From Cinnamomum chago (Eukaryota > Streptophyta > Magnoliopsida > Laurales > Lauraceae): a stretch of DNA of 64,000 nt. Below are positions 11,953-24,671 of this stretch, one piece after another. The stretch's first letter is position 1; each line of letters opens with the position of its first letter. The notes beneath the pieces were generated by a model. That model searched no databases. It was given only the letters and a program-made list of their open reading frames with translations, and was not told the DNA's origin. Both the position numbers and the translations under genes were made by a program. Location of the stretch: assembly GCA_038049695.1 (NCBI GenBank), contig CP142458.1, forward strand, positions 45,537,001 to 45,601,000, given 5' to 3'.

Positions 11953-14900
11953 CACCGCACCTTGCAAGATCTGCCTGAGACTCGATCACCTGCAAACATA
12001 GTCACCGTCCCTTTTTCCCATCATTATCCAAACATCTTTGTTTCTGCTTTGACCCACTCAAAATGAGACATTTTCTCTCCACCCCACAACTCCAAATTCA
12101 CCTAACAAATCAAACCTGAATCCCTTTCCACTCTGTCCCTCTTGGTTCTCCAACCCGTTTCTACAGGTCACCCACCTCGCTTCATTACCCATCTACAACC
12201 CATCAGAAACATTGCCTGACACACCCATCATTTTGGGTCCTCTACCATCTTTTTTCTCAAGCACCAACACCCATCTTCACAACCCACAAAACCTATTAAC
12301 CAAGTTGTGGCCTCCATTGTTGTAAACAACTATAGGCCACTGGTAGCAACAAACCTTTCTTGATCCAACCCATCTCCAAAACTCTCTTGACAGAATCTTA
12401 AACCAACCCAACCTCTACATCAAACCATCTTATCCTTCATTAGGTAAACCATCTAAAATTGACAGGTGGTGAAATGACAAAAAACATATTAATCTTTTAG
12501 AAGCTATACTAAAAAATGGACTGCAAATCATGGTAACTTGAATTATCAAGACAACAAATCATGGTAACTTGCATTATCAATGATAAAGTTTAAGTATTGT
12601 CAAAAACCAATTCACACTAAGTTTGAATTCTAAATCACATCAGGTGACATACTGTTTCTACTATTAAGGAAAAAAAGAACACTGTTTCTACACGTCATCC
12701 TAAATGTTGAAACATTTAGTTGTTTCAAGTGGATAAGGCATATAAACAAAAAAATAAAAAGCAAATGAACAAACTCCTTGAGCCCGAAACCCCATAACCA
12801 AACATGACCACTCTTGTTCTTCACTCTCCCAACCATCCCACCTACAACATTATCCCAACCAAACTCCTTATCTCATGCAGTTACAAAAAAAGTAAACATA
12901 AGTGTTTTTGCATTGTTGGAATGTGGCATTAAAAAGAATACCGAAGGCTTAAACCACACCACCTTACACATAAAAGAAATATGCTTTAATAGCAAGATTG
13001 ACAGTATTATATATATAGTGGGATTCCAATCCAATGGGACTGACCTTGTCTTCAAATGCTCCCAACTGTCCTGCATCATAGCAACCATTGCATTGAAAAC
13101 AGATTGCAGACCTCCAGTCTCCATCCTTCCTCTTCAAAAACCATCCTTGAGTTAATATCTGATAATGATTCTCTTCAAAGAAAAAAAGGAGAAACGCCAT
13201 CAAACCTATATAACCAAATTAATAGAAGGGACCAACATAAAAGGTCACAACAAAAGAGATCACAATGTCTACTCTACTCTCGTTCTAGGACTGCAAAAGA
13301 AATTGTGTAGGACGTCTTCCTAATAGCGAGATTATGCTAGTCTCGGTAACAGTACCGGATTGACTTACCTCGATCTAATTTTGCAACTTGGCAATGGCGC
13401 CAAGATACATCCAGCTTGGCAAAAGTGCCAGCTAGCACCGAGCTTGAGCTAGCTTTGATAAAAGTACCAGCTAGACTTGCCTTAGTCTCAGTCTTAGGCA
13501 CCTTGGCAACAGTGCTGGGATGCGTCCATACCTAATCTCGGTATTATATTCGGCTCGGATCGATCAACCGAGATAAGTACTAAATCATAATTGTATTTCC
13601 ATAAAATTACGGCTACGTCACAGAACGTACTGATAGTTAAGATGGGCGCCGGATATAGATAAGGGGTTGTCCTTATCCGACGATCACATCCGCAATAATA
13701 CAAGAAGTCAAGGCGTGATCTATCACGCCCCCAAACAGGAACCTCGGGGCCGTGAATGGTATTAAGGATAATTATATTTTTCTCCCAAGATCCGCGTGTG
13801 TGAAGACAACACATTCCAACACACTCTGAATATTTTGCGGAAGCTTTCGTGGCATTGCGACCCGGAGTCCGTGGCCATCGGATTCCATGTCGTATTCAAC
13901 CGGTAATATAAAGCTATTATATCAAGAACCATATCAGACTGGAATAAACCATCACAACCAAGTACAGAGCTGACAGTAACAAGATATTACATTCCCACAT
14001 GTATTCAAGTTACAAATTATCAATGTACATTAATTAAGAATCCTAAGAAAAGGCTAATAAAAGCCATACTATAACAAGATAATAACCACTGCCCATATGT
14101 GACGCAACTCTGATGTTAAGCTCAATGTCTACATGACATAGCCGACAAAAGAACATGCAAATCATGGCTCCACAGCCAACAAAAGCACTTATCTCGGGAC
14201 GAAGAAGTCTGGACCTGAGTACCAAAATAGTAGGTCAGACACGACGGTCTGGCAGGTGGGTGAAAAGATAATAAATGTGTTGAAAAATAAACATGCGATA
14301 ATTCATATTATTTGATCAAGGCTGCATATAATTAAGACGGGTGGAAAATCATAGATCTTTGACAAAACATGTATTCATTTAAAGCATGAGTAAAACATGA
14401 ATATTTGACAAATCGGGTGTTCCTCTAAAACATGTATAAACATAGAGATCTGACAAAACAAGTGTTCATTTGTAACATATGTAAAAGCATGGATATTTGA
14501 CAAATCAAGTATTCATTTAAAACATGTAAGTGCACCAAGGAATGAGAAACAATATAACAATAGTTGAATTTACCTTGGAAAACCTTAAAACATGTTAAAA
14601 CAATAATTTCCATGAAAGATGATGCATTATCTGTTAGAAAAACACATTTGCAGTATAAAACATGAAAGGTACCAAGGAAATAGAAAACTGGCAAGATGAC
14701 AACCACACTGAGCTAAATCCTCCATCACTAATGTGATGAGAGCATGCTAGAGGCGTTGGTCTCGGACACTCGAGGTGACGAGAACCAACTAATTATATAA
14801 ATACATATAGCTAGACAAGACCACGGCCGCGGAATCGAGTAACAGGACAGGCAGGATCCAGACTGCAACTGGCAGGAGCAAGATGGGGACACCAAGTCGG

Positions 14901-14970
14901 TGGATCAAGCCGACAAGGTTGTCCAAGCTTAGTGGTGCCAACTTATAGGTTACAAGCAAGAAATCAAGAC

Positions 14971-14975
<5 letters not shown>

Positions 14976-15001
<26 letters not shown>
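14976..15001. repeat. (TA)n microsatellite inside C1
   Basis: About 12 TA units. Confidence 0.9.
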
Positions 15002-15002
<1 letters not shown>

Positions 15003-15493
15003 AGGAAGGTGTGTAACACCTTAACAGGCGGGACAGGGTGCACATAGGCACATAAATTACGTTCATGTCAGGTCATGCATATACGGGCTAGCAGGACACT
15101 CAAAGCATACATTTCAGTGGTTTTAAAGTAAAACTGGTGTCAACACATGAAAAAAAAAGGTTATATTAGTAATCAGTGAAAAAGGATCACACATGGATAT
15201 ATTTCCACAAAATGCCAGTCCATACATTGAGGATTCAAGATTTAAATCAATGTGAATAGGGGTCTCGTATGTTGGTTTAGTTATTCACTTGGTACTCCTT
15301 AAGATTGAAGACATTCTGAGCTCCCCATACACATTAACAAGTCTATAAATCCTCAATAATTCTCCGTGATGGGGCTTCCTTCTCAACCGTGCTCCAAACA
15401 ACATTACCTAGATATCACCCTTGCATTGGGCTCCAAAGAGACCTCTCCCAAGCATAAAGAAACAAGTTTTAAGCTCCATGAATAGACCCAAGC

Positions 15494-15606
15494 AGAACCC
15501 AGGTTCGGTTAACCAAGAGTTCCCTCGGTTAACCCAAGCAGCCTGCTGAATAGACCCAGGCAGAACTCAGGTTCGGTTAACCGAGAGTTTCCTCGATTAA
15601 CCCAAG
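15494..15606 (-). repeat. C1 palindrome cluster (GGTTAACC type)
   Basis: Four GGTTAACC-like units in about 110 bases. Two lie in CGGTTAACCGAG-like context and two are decayed (CGATTAACCC). They are embedded in a duplicated segment containing CAAGCAGCCTGCTG. The position in the LTR matches the GATCGATC cluster of C2 and the GGCTAACCGCC cluster of C3. Confidence 0.75.
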
Positions 15607-17438
15607 CAGCCTGCTGCCTGGGCTATTCTACTGCGGGTTTTTGGCTCCCTTTTCCAATCTTTTGACATAGTTCCTTCCTCCCTTTGCAACCCACCTTTGA
15701 GCCACCCATTTATCACCAAAATAGGGTCTCCTTATCATCTCAAAACCTTACATAATCCTCCTCCAAACATCCACAAAATGCATCAAATCCATCACATTCA
15801 TTCTCATTTCATCAAAGAAAACCCAACATATATGAAGATCCATATGTAACATAAATCAAGATTTAACCGAACAAGTTAATATATTTCCAAGAGATTAAGC
15901 AAGAGAGGAAATGACCTATTAATATTCACATTTCGAAATCAATGAGAAATCATAAGAAAAAGTATAATAAAGCGAGTAATGAAATCCACATTTCTCATAA
16001 AACATGTTAGTATCCAAAACAATCCATTCATCCACTTGCCTTTGGTCCAAGCTAGCAAATCAAGCCTCAAATCTTACTCCTAAGCCAAAGATCTCCAAGC
16101 TATACAAAAAACCCCCAAAATAAACCATTATAAACCCTAAATGATCAAAACAATGAAATAGAATGGGTGAACTTTCAATAATGGAGATGGGGTTTCTCTA
16201 GGGTCATAAGAACACAAATCTAGAAGATGGAGAAGATTGCTTACTTGGAAGGTCCTCTAATGGCAAGGGTTATCTCAAGGAGAGTCTCAATGTTGGTGGA
16301 TTTCTCTTCTAATGGCATCCATGGAAAGCTTGCAAGGTGGGGAAGAAGAAGATGAAACCCATTTCTCTATCGGTACAAGGTTGGTGGTGGATTGAGGAGG
16401 AAAAACAAGAAGAAGAAGAAGAAAAGGGCAAAAGCCCTAAAGGAGCTGAAAATCCTCTCCCTTAAGTGTGCTGGAATAAATGGGAGAAGAAGAGAGGGGT
16501 TGGTCCCTTTTATAGAAAATGAAGGTGGGTCACACAACTAACATGACTTGTCGGGCTAGGAACATGTTTATCGGGATCTCAGATGAGTTCGACAAAGAAG
16601 GAAGAAATGATCGTCGAAATATCTAGTTTCCAAAAAGTATATGTTTCGAGGGTTTCGGGAATATCAAATTTTGTGTCCAGATTTGCATGTAAAAAGACTG
16701 TTTTGCCCCTAACATTGGAAAAGTAGGGTTTCGGGGTCTCGAACGGGGATGGGATCAACATGAAAGTTGTAGAGATTAACGAGATAAGTCAAACGAAGTC
16801 AAAATGGGAATTTTTAAGAATTACAAAGATCCTCTCCATGCTGATCATGTAAAACAAGTAGGACCCTACGGTCACTGTCTAGGTTCACTAGCTCTCAAAA
16901 CTCCCCAAAACTAGTGAAAAACCATTCTAGCTCACAAACTCAACCAAACAAACACTAATCCAACTTAGAGACACTAATCCACAAATAAAACAACACTAAT
17001 CTAGAAAATTAGGGGTCGGGGTCTCACATGATCCGATGAGACAGTACCTCCACCTACCTCCACTAAGGAAACATGGTATCGGTTGATGGGACAGTACCTC
17101 CACCAACCTCCACTAAGGGAGCGCCCGATGGGACTTTCGCCTATATATATATAAAGGCTAAGATCACAAAGAGGCAGGTAACGCAACGTAACGTGACTCA
17201 ACATAAGCATGCACATAGTCCAAACCTTGCCTTTTTTCTCCACTCATTCATCCTTTGCTCAGTGACTGCACTAACTTAGGCATTGGAGTGCTTTCGGCTG
17301 ACTCCAACCAGGGCCTCTAACCTCTGCTTTCTTCCCTTTCAGGTTTTAGACATTCGATCTCTCCCAAAAGAAGCTTAACAGCAGTATTACAAGTTTCATA
17401 CTCGCCTAATCAAGTCCGTAATATTTAGGCACTTACAA

Positions 17439-17456
17439 TTGGTTGCGTCTGTGGGA
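17439..17456 (+). other. Tat primer-binding site region
   Basis: TTGGTTGCGTCTGTGGGA follows the LTR end after one base. Tat elements commonly have TGGCGCCGTCTGTGGGA here, so this looks like that site with substitutions in the CGCC part. The tRNA identity is not certain. Confidence 0.65.
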
Positions 17457-17484
17457 ATTTGATCAAACCAAATTTGCAAACATC

Positions 17485-19381
17485 ATGCCTCCTAAGACCA
17501 GAAACGGCGAAGGATTGTCAAAGGCTCAGTCGCTACCCCTAGCACTAGTGCTACCACCAGTGTTGCCAAAGTGGTTACCACCAGCCCTTTGCCATAGGAG
17601 GTCTGGGGGAAGATCTGGTGCAGCAAGCGTGGAAGGGCCTGTGACCTAGTCGGTCTCATTGTCAAAGGGGGTGACAGCACCTCCCCGGCAAGATAACCTT
17701 CCGACGGCTCCTCCATAGCAAAATGCTCCTCTATTGGAGTGCCCCCAGCAGAATGCTCCCCTGTTGGACCCTCTCCCATGAGACAAAGCTTTAACAGCAG
17801 CCAAATCTCATAAATCGCCCCACCAGGTGGACAGCGATGATGATGACAACCCTTTCCTTGCGGATATCAGAGCTCAAAACCTTGTTATCTAGGAACAAAA
17901 TGAGTTGATTCGCCAACTCAAGCGGCAACTCAAGCAAAAGACAAAAGTCTCGGCTCCACCCCTCAGACGTGACTAGGCTCCTTCAGTTGAACAGGACTTA
18001 GGGCAAGTCCTGAGCAACAAAAGGCGCGACCAAGCTTATGATGAAGGCTCGAGCAGCAGTCACCTAAATGATAACTCAAAGAGGTCGCGCTAGAGACCGG
18101 AGGACAATGACGACTAAGTGAATGGCTTCACCGTCAAGTCAAGCAAACAGTGTAGCAAAATATGGAGGTATTCAGTTTCACCCGAGACCGGCTGAATGCC
18201 TACGACACCGAAGACCTCGGCACGTCCCCTTTCTCTCAGGAGATAAGAGATTTCTCTCTCTCCGAGAAGTTCATCATCCCCAGGTTCATTCTTTATGACG
18301 AAACCTCGGACCCTGCCACACGTCTTCAACATTTTACTCAGCGAATGTCGGTGTGGGGCGATATCCGTCACTTGAACTGCAGAGTCTTTTCTTCCAGTTT
18401 AGACGACCCCCCCCCTAAGGTGGTTTTGCGCGCTTCCAGAGGAGTCAATCTCGAGCTAGTGGCAACTTCGAAACACCTTTGTGGAGAAGTTTTAAGCGCA
18501 CAGGGTCATCCCCAAAACTAACGATGACCTGATGGCTATCAGAATGAGGCGGATTAAAAATATTACTTCGTTCGCCAAGAGGATCTGGACTGTCTGTAGC
18601 CAGGTGGAAGATGCCACTGACAAGGTGGCCCTCAAGTCTTTCAAACAAGCTCTGCTTCCAGGCAACAAGCTCCGAAAAGACTTGGTTCGGTTCCCCATGG
18701 TCACAGTGAAAGCACTGATGGCCAGGGTGAGCCAGTTTGTTAAGCAAGAAGAAGACAGGGCCCAAGCTCGTGAGAGTTTCAGCCTCTGGCAAGAAGACAG
18801 ACCCTCCAAAAGGGATAAAAAATTATCTCGAAGGGAGGAGGCCAATCGGAACAAGGCTTCGACGAGCTTGGCAGCGATCTCGGCTCTCGCCTCAGGGGGC
18901 GGCAAGAAGTCCAAGCCAGCCATCGCCTCCTATAAGGCTGTGAACACAATCTTCAAGGAGCCAGTCTATAGGCTTTAGGATCCAGTCACAACCGTTCTTC
19001 AAATGGCCGCAGCCAATGAAAGGTGACCCGTCCACTAGGGATCAGAGCAAGTTCTATGCCTATCACAGGCAAAATGGGCATGATACCGAGGACTGCATAG
19101 CCCTCAAGTTCGACCTTGAGAAGCTTGTCAAGGACGTGCACTTAAAAGATTACATCAAGGAGGAGGGCAGAATCAGCCGAGCTCATCAACGTCGACTTGA
19201 TGATGATCAGGACAGCGACGAGCCAGAAGGCATCATCAACATCATCCACCTAGCTCCAGCCCCGAAGGGGAGCAACCAAGTTCGTGCTGAGCCCAGGAGG
19301 GCCTCACACAGCAAGCAGGTGATGACAACCGAGCTAGGACATGTTGCCAAGAAAGCTTGGAAGGAGAGGCCCAATATCTAG
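17485..19381 (+). pseudogene. Tat gag, broken
   Basis: Gag forms the nucleocapsid-like particle. The likely start is the ATG at 17485 (MPPKTRNGEG), 48 bases after the LTR. The reading then crosses several frames: 17485-17649, 18162-18521, 18532-18978 and 19016-19381. The 18162-18521 part has the Tat-type gag core (SPFSQEIRDFSL...KFIIPRF, then DPATRLQHFTQRM), and 18532-18978 continues it into the basic C-terminal part. The final part has a degenerate zinc knuckle (FYAYHRQNGHDTEDC) in which the first Cys position is Tyr. Many stops, several at CAG or CAA positions, make it non-functional. Confidence 0.82.
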
Positions 19382-19399
19382 TTCTCAAATGAGGATCTG

Positions 19400-21155
19400 G
19401 ATGGGATCCAGCTCCCCCACAACGATCCCTAGATTCTAACCCCGAGGTTAAAGAACTTCAAGGTACGGAGAATTCTTGTGGATCCTGGGACTTCATCAGA
19501 GATCCTGTACTTCGATTGCTTTAAGAAGTTGGGTCTCAGAGAAGAAGACTTACAGGAAGCTCGCACTCCCTTGGTGGGCTTCAACTCAAAGCCAGTATAC
19601 CCCAAGGAGGAAAGTCTCCCTTGAAGTCTAAATTGGAGGCGCCTCTACGATAACCGACTTCCTTGTGGTGGATGCACCATCCCCATACAACGCGATTATA
19701 GGGCGAACTTGGCTACATAATATGGAAGTAGTGCCCTCCACCCATCACCAAAAACTCAAGCTCCCGTTAGAAAATGAGGACAGCCGAGTTGAGGTGATCA
19801 CGGTTAGAGGTGACCAACAAATGGCCAAGCAGTGCCTAATGGCTGTGGTGCCTGGAGAAGCAGAACCACAGCATTTGCACATGGCCGAACTAGAAGCAGA
19901 GCTCAAAGACATTGGCCGATCCCCAGAGCAGAAGGGCATTAAAGATCTGACTGAGGTCAGGATCGATCCCAACGACCCCGAAAGATACTTCTTGTTGGGG
20001 AGCCAACTCCCTGAAACTGAGAAGTCCGAGCTGTTAAACTTCTTGTTACAGAACAAGGAAGTTTTCGCTTGGACGCCCTATGAGATGCCTGACATTGATC
20101 TGGAGATCATGTGTCACAAGCTGAATGTGGATCCCAAACACAAACCCGTGGTTCAGAAACCTCGCAGAACGGGGATCCCACAAACTAAAGTTGTGATCGA
20201 GGAGGTCGAGAAGCTGCTGGAGGCTAAGGCGATCAGGGGAGTCCACTACCCTGATTGGGTGGCCAACACGGTGGTGGTAAAAAAGAAGAATGGGAAGTGG
20301 AGGGTCTGCGTCGACTTCATCGACCTCAATAAGACTTGCCCAAAGGACAACTTGCCACTCCCAAAGATAGACCAAATGATTGATGCCACCTCAGGGCATG
20401 ACAGGATGAGTTTCCACGACGCTTACCGAGGTTACCATTAAATTCCAATGCATGGGCCTGACGAAGAAAAGACCGCGTTCATAACACCTAGAGGCATCTA
20501 CTGCTACAAAGTGAAGCCCTTTTGGTTAAAAAACGCGGGGGCAACTTACCAGAGGCTGGTGACCAAGATGGTCCAGGCCCAGCTCAGCAAGATGATGGAA
20601 CTGTACATTGACAATATGGTTTTCAAGTCCAAGAGGTCACAGGACCACTTGGTAGACTTGAGTCAGATGTTTGAAACCCTCAAGAAGTTCCAGCTCAAAC
20701 TGAATGCATCCAAGTGTGCGTTCGGTGTCAGCTCCGGCAAATTCCTGGGAAGCTTGGTCACAAGAAGGGGAATTGAAGCCAATCCATACCAGATCTCGGC
20801 TATCCAAGCGATTCAAAGCCAACTATGGCGAAACAAGTCCAGAAGCTCACTGGAATGGCCGCCGCGCTCAATCGCTTCATCAGTCGAGCTTCTGACAAGT
20901 GCCGACCCTTCTTTTAGCTTTTGAAGAAGAGTTCAAAATTCCAATGGACTCCGGAGTGCGACCAAGCTCTACAGGAACTCAAGACTTATCTAGTTTCACC
21001 ACCCTTACTGTCTACACCGAAACAGAAGGAGGTGCTCTATCTATACTTGGTCGTCTTGGATCATGCAGTGAGCTTGGTGCTCGTTAGAGAAGAGGATAAA
21101 ATATCATTACAAAAAGGAAAAAGGAAAAAGGTACATCAGAAACAAATTTCAAGCC
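19400..21155 (+). pseudogene. Tat pol fragment: protease, RT, start of RNase H
   Basis: Protease: RRILVDPGTSSEILYF near 19469 (active-site DPGTS, usual form D-[ST]-G), continuing to PSPYNAIIGRTWLHNM at 19677. RT begins near 20230: ANTVVVKKKNGKWRV, DLNKTCPKDNLPLPKID, then after a TAA (20439-20441) KTAFITPRGIYCYK, LKNAGATYQRL and the palm motif as YIDN (near 20600) instead of YVDD. The second catalytic Asp is therefore lost. RNase H starts at about 20921 in another frame (FQWTPECDQALQELK, YLYLVVLDHAVSLVLVREE) and stops at the F4 LTR at 21160. Integrase is missing. Stops and frameshifts confirm a dead copy. Confidence 0.9.
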
Positions 21156-21160
21156 CAAGC

Positions 21161-22709
21161 TGTTGGAAGTAGGTGGGCCTCGTGGATAGATTTTCAAAAC
21201 TTTTGACCCACTTGACTCACGGATCAAGTACCCGTAAGGCCATAAACCATATCCAGGATGCAATCCCTCTATCTCATGAATTAAGTACAGTAATAAAACC
21301 TTTCTAAAAGATAGAAATCAGCAACTACATGTAATAAAATAATCCACAACAAGTAGAGAAGTAGATTATACCTTTGTAGCCTGGTCGTGCTCTAATGGAG
21401 AAGAAGACAATCAACTAGATCAAGAACTCTTCTTGGAACAAATTAGGATCTCCAAGACCTTGTTGTCTTCCACGCTATGACCCGCTATCAGATCTCTTTT
21501 CTCAAGAAGATTGGTGGGATCTCCAAGAGAAAACCCTACTAGAAACTCCAAAGATCTAGAAGAGAACTAGAAGAGAGAAGAGAAGAAGAAGAGGTGTGCA
21601 ACACTTGCACAAAGGAGGGCTGGGCGTGGGTTCCCTATGGTGGATGTCCAAGAGGGGATTTTTCCCTTATTTATAGTCCTCAAGCCTCCTTTTCTTTCTC
21701 TCTTACTAATTGTATTAGAAGTCTCACTTCCACACTAATTAGTAACTTACAATTACCATTATTAGAAGTCCCACTTCAAATAGAAATAGTAACTTTCTAA
21801 TTCCTTCCTTTTGGAGTTCAGGTAGGATTAGTATCTTTCTAATATCTTGGGCTAGCGTGGGACCACTAGGGATTCCTAAGAAAGTTGGCTCCAACTGGGA
21901 CACTGCGACCCCACATCTCATGTGCAATCTGGGCCCAAAGTTAATTGCAAATAACACCACTATATAAATGCAATTGCACTCCAGTCTTAGGAATAAATTA
22001 CAATGAAGACCCTAAACTTCCCAATTACCACAAGTAGGTCCCTTTATCATTATCCATGGATCAATTGGAATAAATCTGTCCCATCCAATCTTAGACCCAC
22101 ATCTTATTATCCTTGAGCCCTAATTAATCACAGCGATCATCAGTACCATCAAATTAACTCTTAATCGAGATGGGTGTGCACTTACTAATGACAAATCCAT
22201 TAATTGGCACAAGGGGATAACTTGAGTTCATCAATGTCTTAGGATTGAGAGCCTATTGCTAGGAAATTATGAGAGCAAACCTTAAATCGAGATAGTATTT
22301 CATAAGGTGCTTCTCATGATCCTTCAATACATCTAATATACCAGCACCATGATCCAGAACCTTATATTTTGATGATAGAGACAAATCACAATATCTCATA
22401 GTGATCAAAGTGTTTCAACCATATTAGATGAGATGCTCAGTCTCATCACTGGTTGTGAAGATATTTTTAAGTATAAGATTTGTGACACGTCTCCCATATG
22501 TGGATCTCATCCATATACATATATCACATCTAATATACTAATGGGACCCGGTTCATCTCATGAACCATTATGTCATATGTATTGGTCATGTGCATAAAGT
22601 AATAAAAACACCATTCATCTCATGAAAGGAAAGAATGATTTTATTGATGAATAAAGAAATTAATAAATTTATTACATCAACTGATGGATTGAGTCCATAC
22701 AATCTAACA
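21161..22709 (-). mobile_element. F4: solo copia LTR inside Tat RNase H
   Basis: On the minus strand it runs TGTTAGATTG...CTTCCAACA, 1549 bases. Flanks are CAAGC (21156-21160) and CTAGC (22710-22714), a five-base duplication with one mismatch. TATA-like site at 21669-21676 (minus). The Tat sequence on the two sides is not contiguous coding sequence (RNase H on the left, antisense ORF on the right), so the integrase was probably deleted before or with this insertion. Confidence 0.82.
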
Positions 22710-22714
22710 CTAGC

Positions 22715-24671
22715 ATCCCTAGTGTCGACCTTGGGGGCTGCAGAAGGAACAACCGGAGCAGATTCAGGAGGAACTTCAAAAGAAGGGGCGAAACTTGACT
22801 CCGGGAGTTGGAACTTAGGCGGATTCTTGTATGAGGGATGGTCTTCGGGGATCCTTGCCTCTTTTAATGCGCTCGTCCACCCGAACTCCCAAACCTTTTG
22901 GCTCATGTTAAGGACCTGAGCCTCGTACAGCTTAGAAGCTACTTCCACCCTATTGTCAAAAGCAGAGTCAGCTTCGGCCCGAAGTTTGGCCTCGACCTCA
23001 TCCTTCTACTTCTTGAGCTCGGCCACCAACTTCTTTTGCTCCTCGGCCTCGGCCTTTGCCGCATCGAGCTCCAACTTGAGGCTGTGGACCGTCGTCTCTC
23101 GCTCCTCCGCCCTCTGGTTGCTCTCTTCCAAGGCTGCTTCGAGGGCCCTTTTCTCCACCTCCGCCTTCGCGATCCGAGCACTGGTTTGCCGGGTCCTCTC
23201 TAGCTGGACTTGGGATCTTTACAGTACCTGTGAAGGAAACAGATGTCAGAAAGCAATGACCGAGATCAAACACAAGAAATTTGTGAAAGGCTAAGATTTA
23301 CCCAGAGAGCCACCTGCATCGTCGCCACCTCCAGTGACACATCGTCGGCCTCCTTGTGCCTCGCCATATCCTTTGGTAGGGCACAGGCATAAGCTAGAGC
23401 CGCGATCACAAGAGGGTTCCTGGGCACCCAATTTTCCACCATCAAGGGCCTCCCGAGTTCGATCTGGAGGCTCAGTCTCCATGCAGCCGGTCCGGGAGAT
23501 TGAGATGCCATGACGGTGCCGGGGACGTCCTCAACGGGACCCTCGATCCTAGCCCTTTTTTCCTGACAAGTCTCATCCTCCTCTTGCCAAACTTCCAAGC
23601 TCGTGGGTGGAGCAGAGGCGTCAGCAGCCGCGGACGTCGAAGGAGCCAGAGGGGTTGAAGGAGCTCGGCCCCTAAAGACTAGGGCACTCTAGTCCTTAAC
23701 CATAGGGAGATGGCGCGAAGGCATCTCTTATCTTCCTTCTTTCGAGTTGGGAGAGGTGTATGATATGATGGCTTGCTCGAGGTCGGCCGCCTCAAAGTTG
23801 GAAGGCAGAGCAGAAGCTTCAGTACCCGAAGCTTCTTGGTTCTCGGCGCCGGTTAGAGCTAATACAGGCTCCTCGCTCTCCAAAGGCTCACCAGCCCTCC
23901 TTTTCATAAAGGAGTGGTACCTCGACTCGTACCCTAGCAGTGTTGAGGCAGCTCGACCTTTATGACCTCGGTAGTGGCACACAGCCTCAAGCCAAGAGTC
24001 GTTCCTCTTCCACCCGACTCGATTCGCCTCTTGTCTTCTCTGGCGGATGTCTACACATCAAACAAAGTGTCAGCTCGGCAAAAACAAGAAAGGAGAATAC
24101 AAAAACTCAGAAATGGTCTGTATTTACTTGGAGGAATCCCGAGGCGATGGGGGACCTTGTATGACCTTTCTAACTTGGTCTCGGCCTCTTTGAGCTCCCA
24201 GTTGCCCGAGACGAACATGGGGTCATCTCCGGCATACCTATTGGAGTCCTCTAAGTCATGGACGAAAGGCACTCATTTTGCCTTTTACCCGGAGGTAATA
24301 CATGTTGTCGACCCCTTCGGACTTACAGAGGTCATAAGTATCCTTGATGTCGTGGACACTGAGGCCGATACCGAGAATCTTGTCAAGCTTGGCGGTACCC
24401 ATTATTATTTTGAAGTCGTTGGGCATCAATTGGCAAGGACAGAGGTTCCACTTCCGAAGACAAGCCCTCAGAAGTGGGTGAAGGGGAAGTTAACTCCGCC
24501 CTCGATTACTGAAACTAGGGGAAACGACATCCAGCAGTCACGGAAGGTGCGGCCTTCAAAGGCATCGTTCGGATCGTCTAACCTAACTAGAACATCGTCT
24601 GGTATCCCATACATGGCCCTAAACTCCACTAAGACCTCTAGGGTATCTAACCAGTGCCTATAAATCCCCAT
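22715..24671 (-). pseudogene. Tat antisense ORF (gypsy-type transposon domain plus coiled coil), decayed
   Basis: Coded opposite to gag-pol between pol and the 3' LTR, as in Grande- and Retand-like Tat elements. Start ATG at 24671. The N-terminal part (YGIPDDVLVRL, then VNFPF) resembles the 'putative gypsy type transposon' domain seen in plant proteins. The C-terminal third (23200-22960) is a charged coiled coil (RALEAALEESNQRAEE, then KLVAELKK) with one internal stop. It is followed by VWEFGWTSALKEARIPEDHP and a Pro-rich tail. Two short segments look like spliced introns: 24127-24051 (GTAAATAC...GTGTAG, 77 bases) and 23301-23228 (GTAAATCT...TTCACAG, 74 bases). The function of this ORF class is unknown. 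Frame breaks near 24470 and elsewhere suggest decay. Confidence 0.75.

Larger units (their letters stand above)
10125..13303. other. Unclassified C-rich and AT-rich DNA (split by F3)
   Basis: Outside the F3 LTR (10416-11952) I recognise no domain, LTR terminus or RNA gene. Parts (10130-10415, 11953-12470) are rich in CA and CC dinucleotides and poor in G. Short ORFs at 12630-13300 show no known motif. It may be the oldest substrate here, since the Tat element begins at 13304 inside it. Confidence 0.4.
13721..17028 (-). mobile_element. C1: solo long LTR, minus strand
   Basis: Occupies 3308 bases between perfect TGATC duplications (13716-13720 and 17029-17033). On the minus strand it runs from TGTGAGACCC to ...GTGATA, the terminal CA having mutated to TA. 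It shares end structure and internal blocks with C2 and C3. A GC-rich hairpin lies at the 3' terminus, and the conserved block CACGACGGTCTGGCAGG reads on the plus strand at about 14240-14256. No coding capacity. The parent family is not identified; a long-LTR Ty3/gypsy lineage is a guess. Confidence 0.88.
13304..17437 (+). repeat. Tat 5' LTR (about 0.82 kb, split by C1)
   Basis: Runs TGTGTAGGAC...CACTTACA. After removing the nested LTR and one TSD copy it is about 821 bases and aligns along its length with 25287-26068. TATA-like run at 17141-17158. The uninterrupted 3' LTR shows the empty site (GCGTGATCCGATG near 25693), which proves the C1 insertion point. Confidence 0.9.

Noticed and set aside
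12630-13310. Short ORFs on both strands before the Tat element
   Set aside because: No family motif, overlapping frames, no promoter or splice context.
22953-23294. Plus-strand Ser/Ala-rich ORF over the coiled-coil region
   Set aside because: It is the shadow of the minus-strand coiled coil, which has the better protein features.
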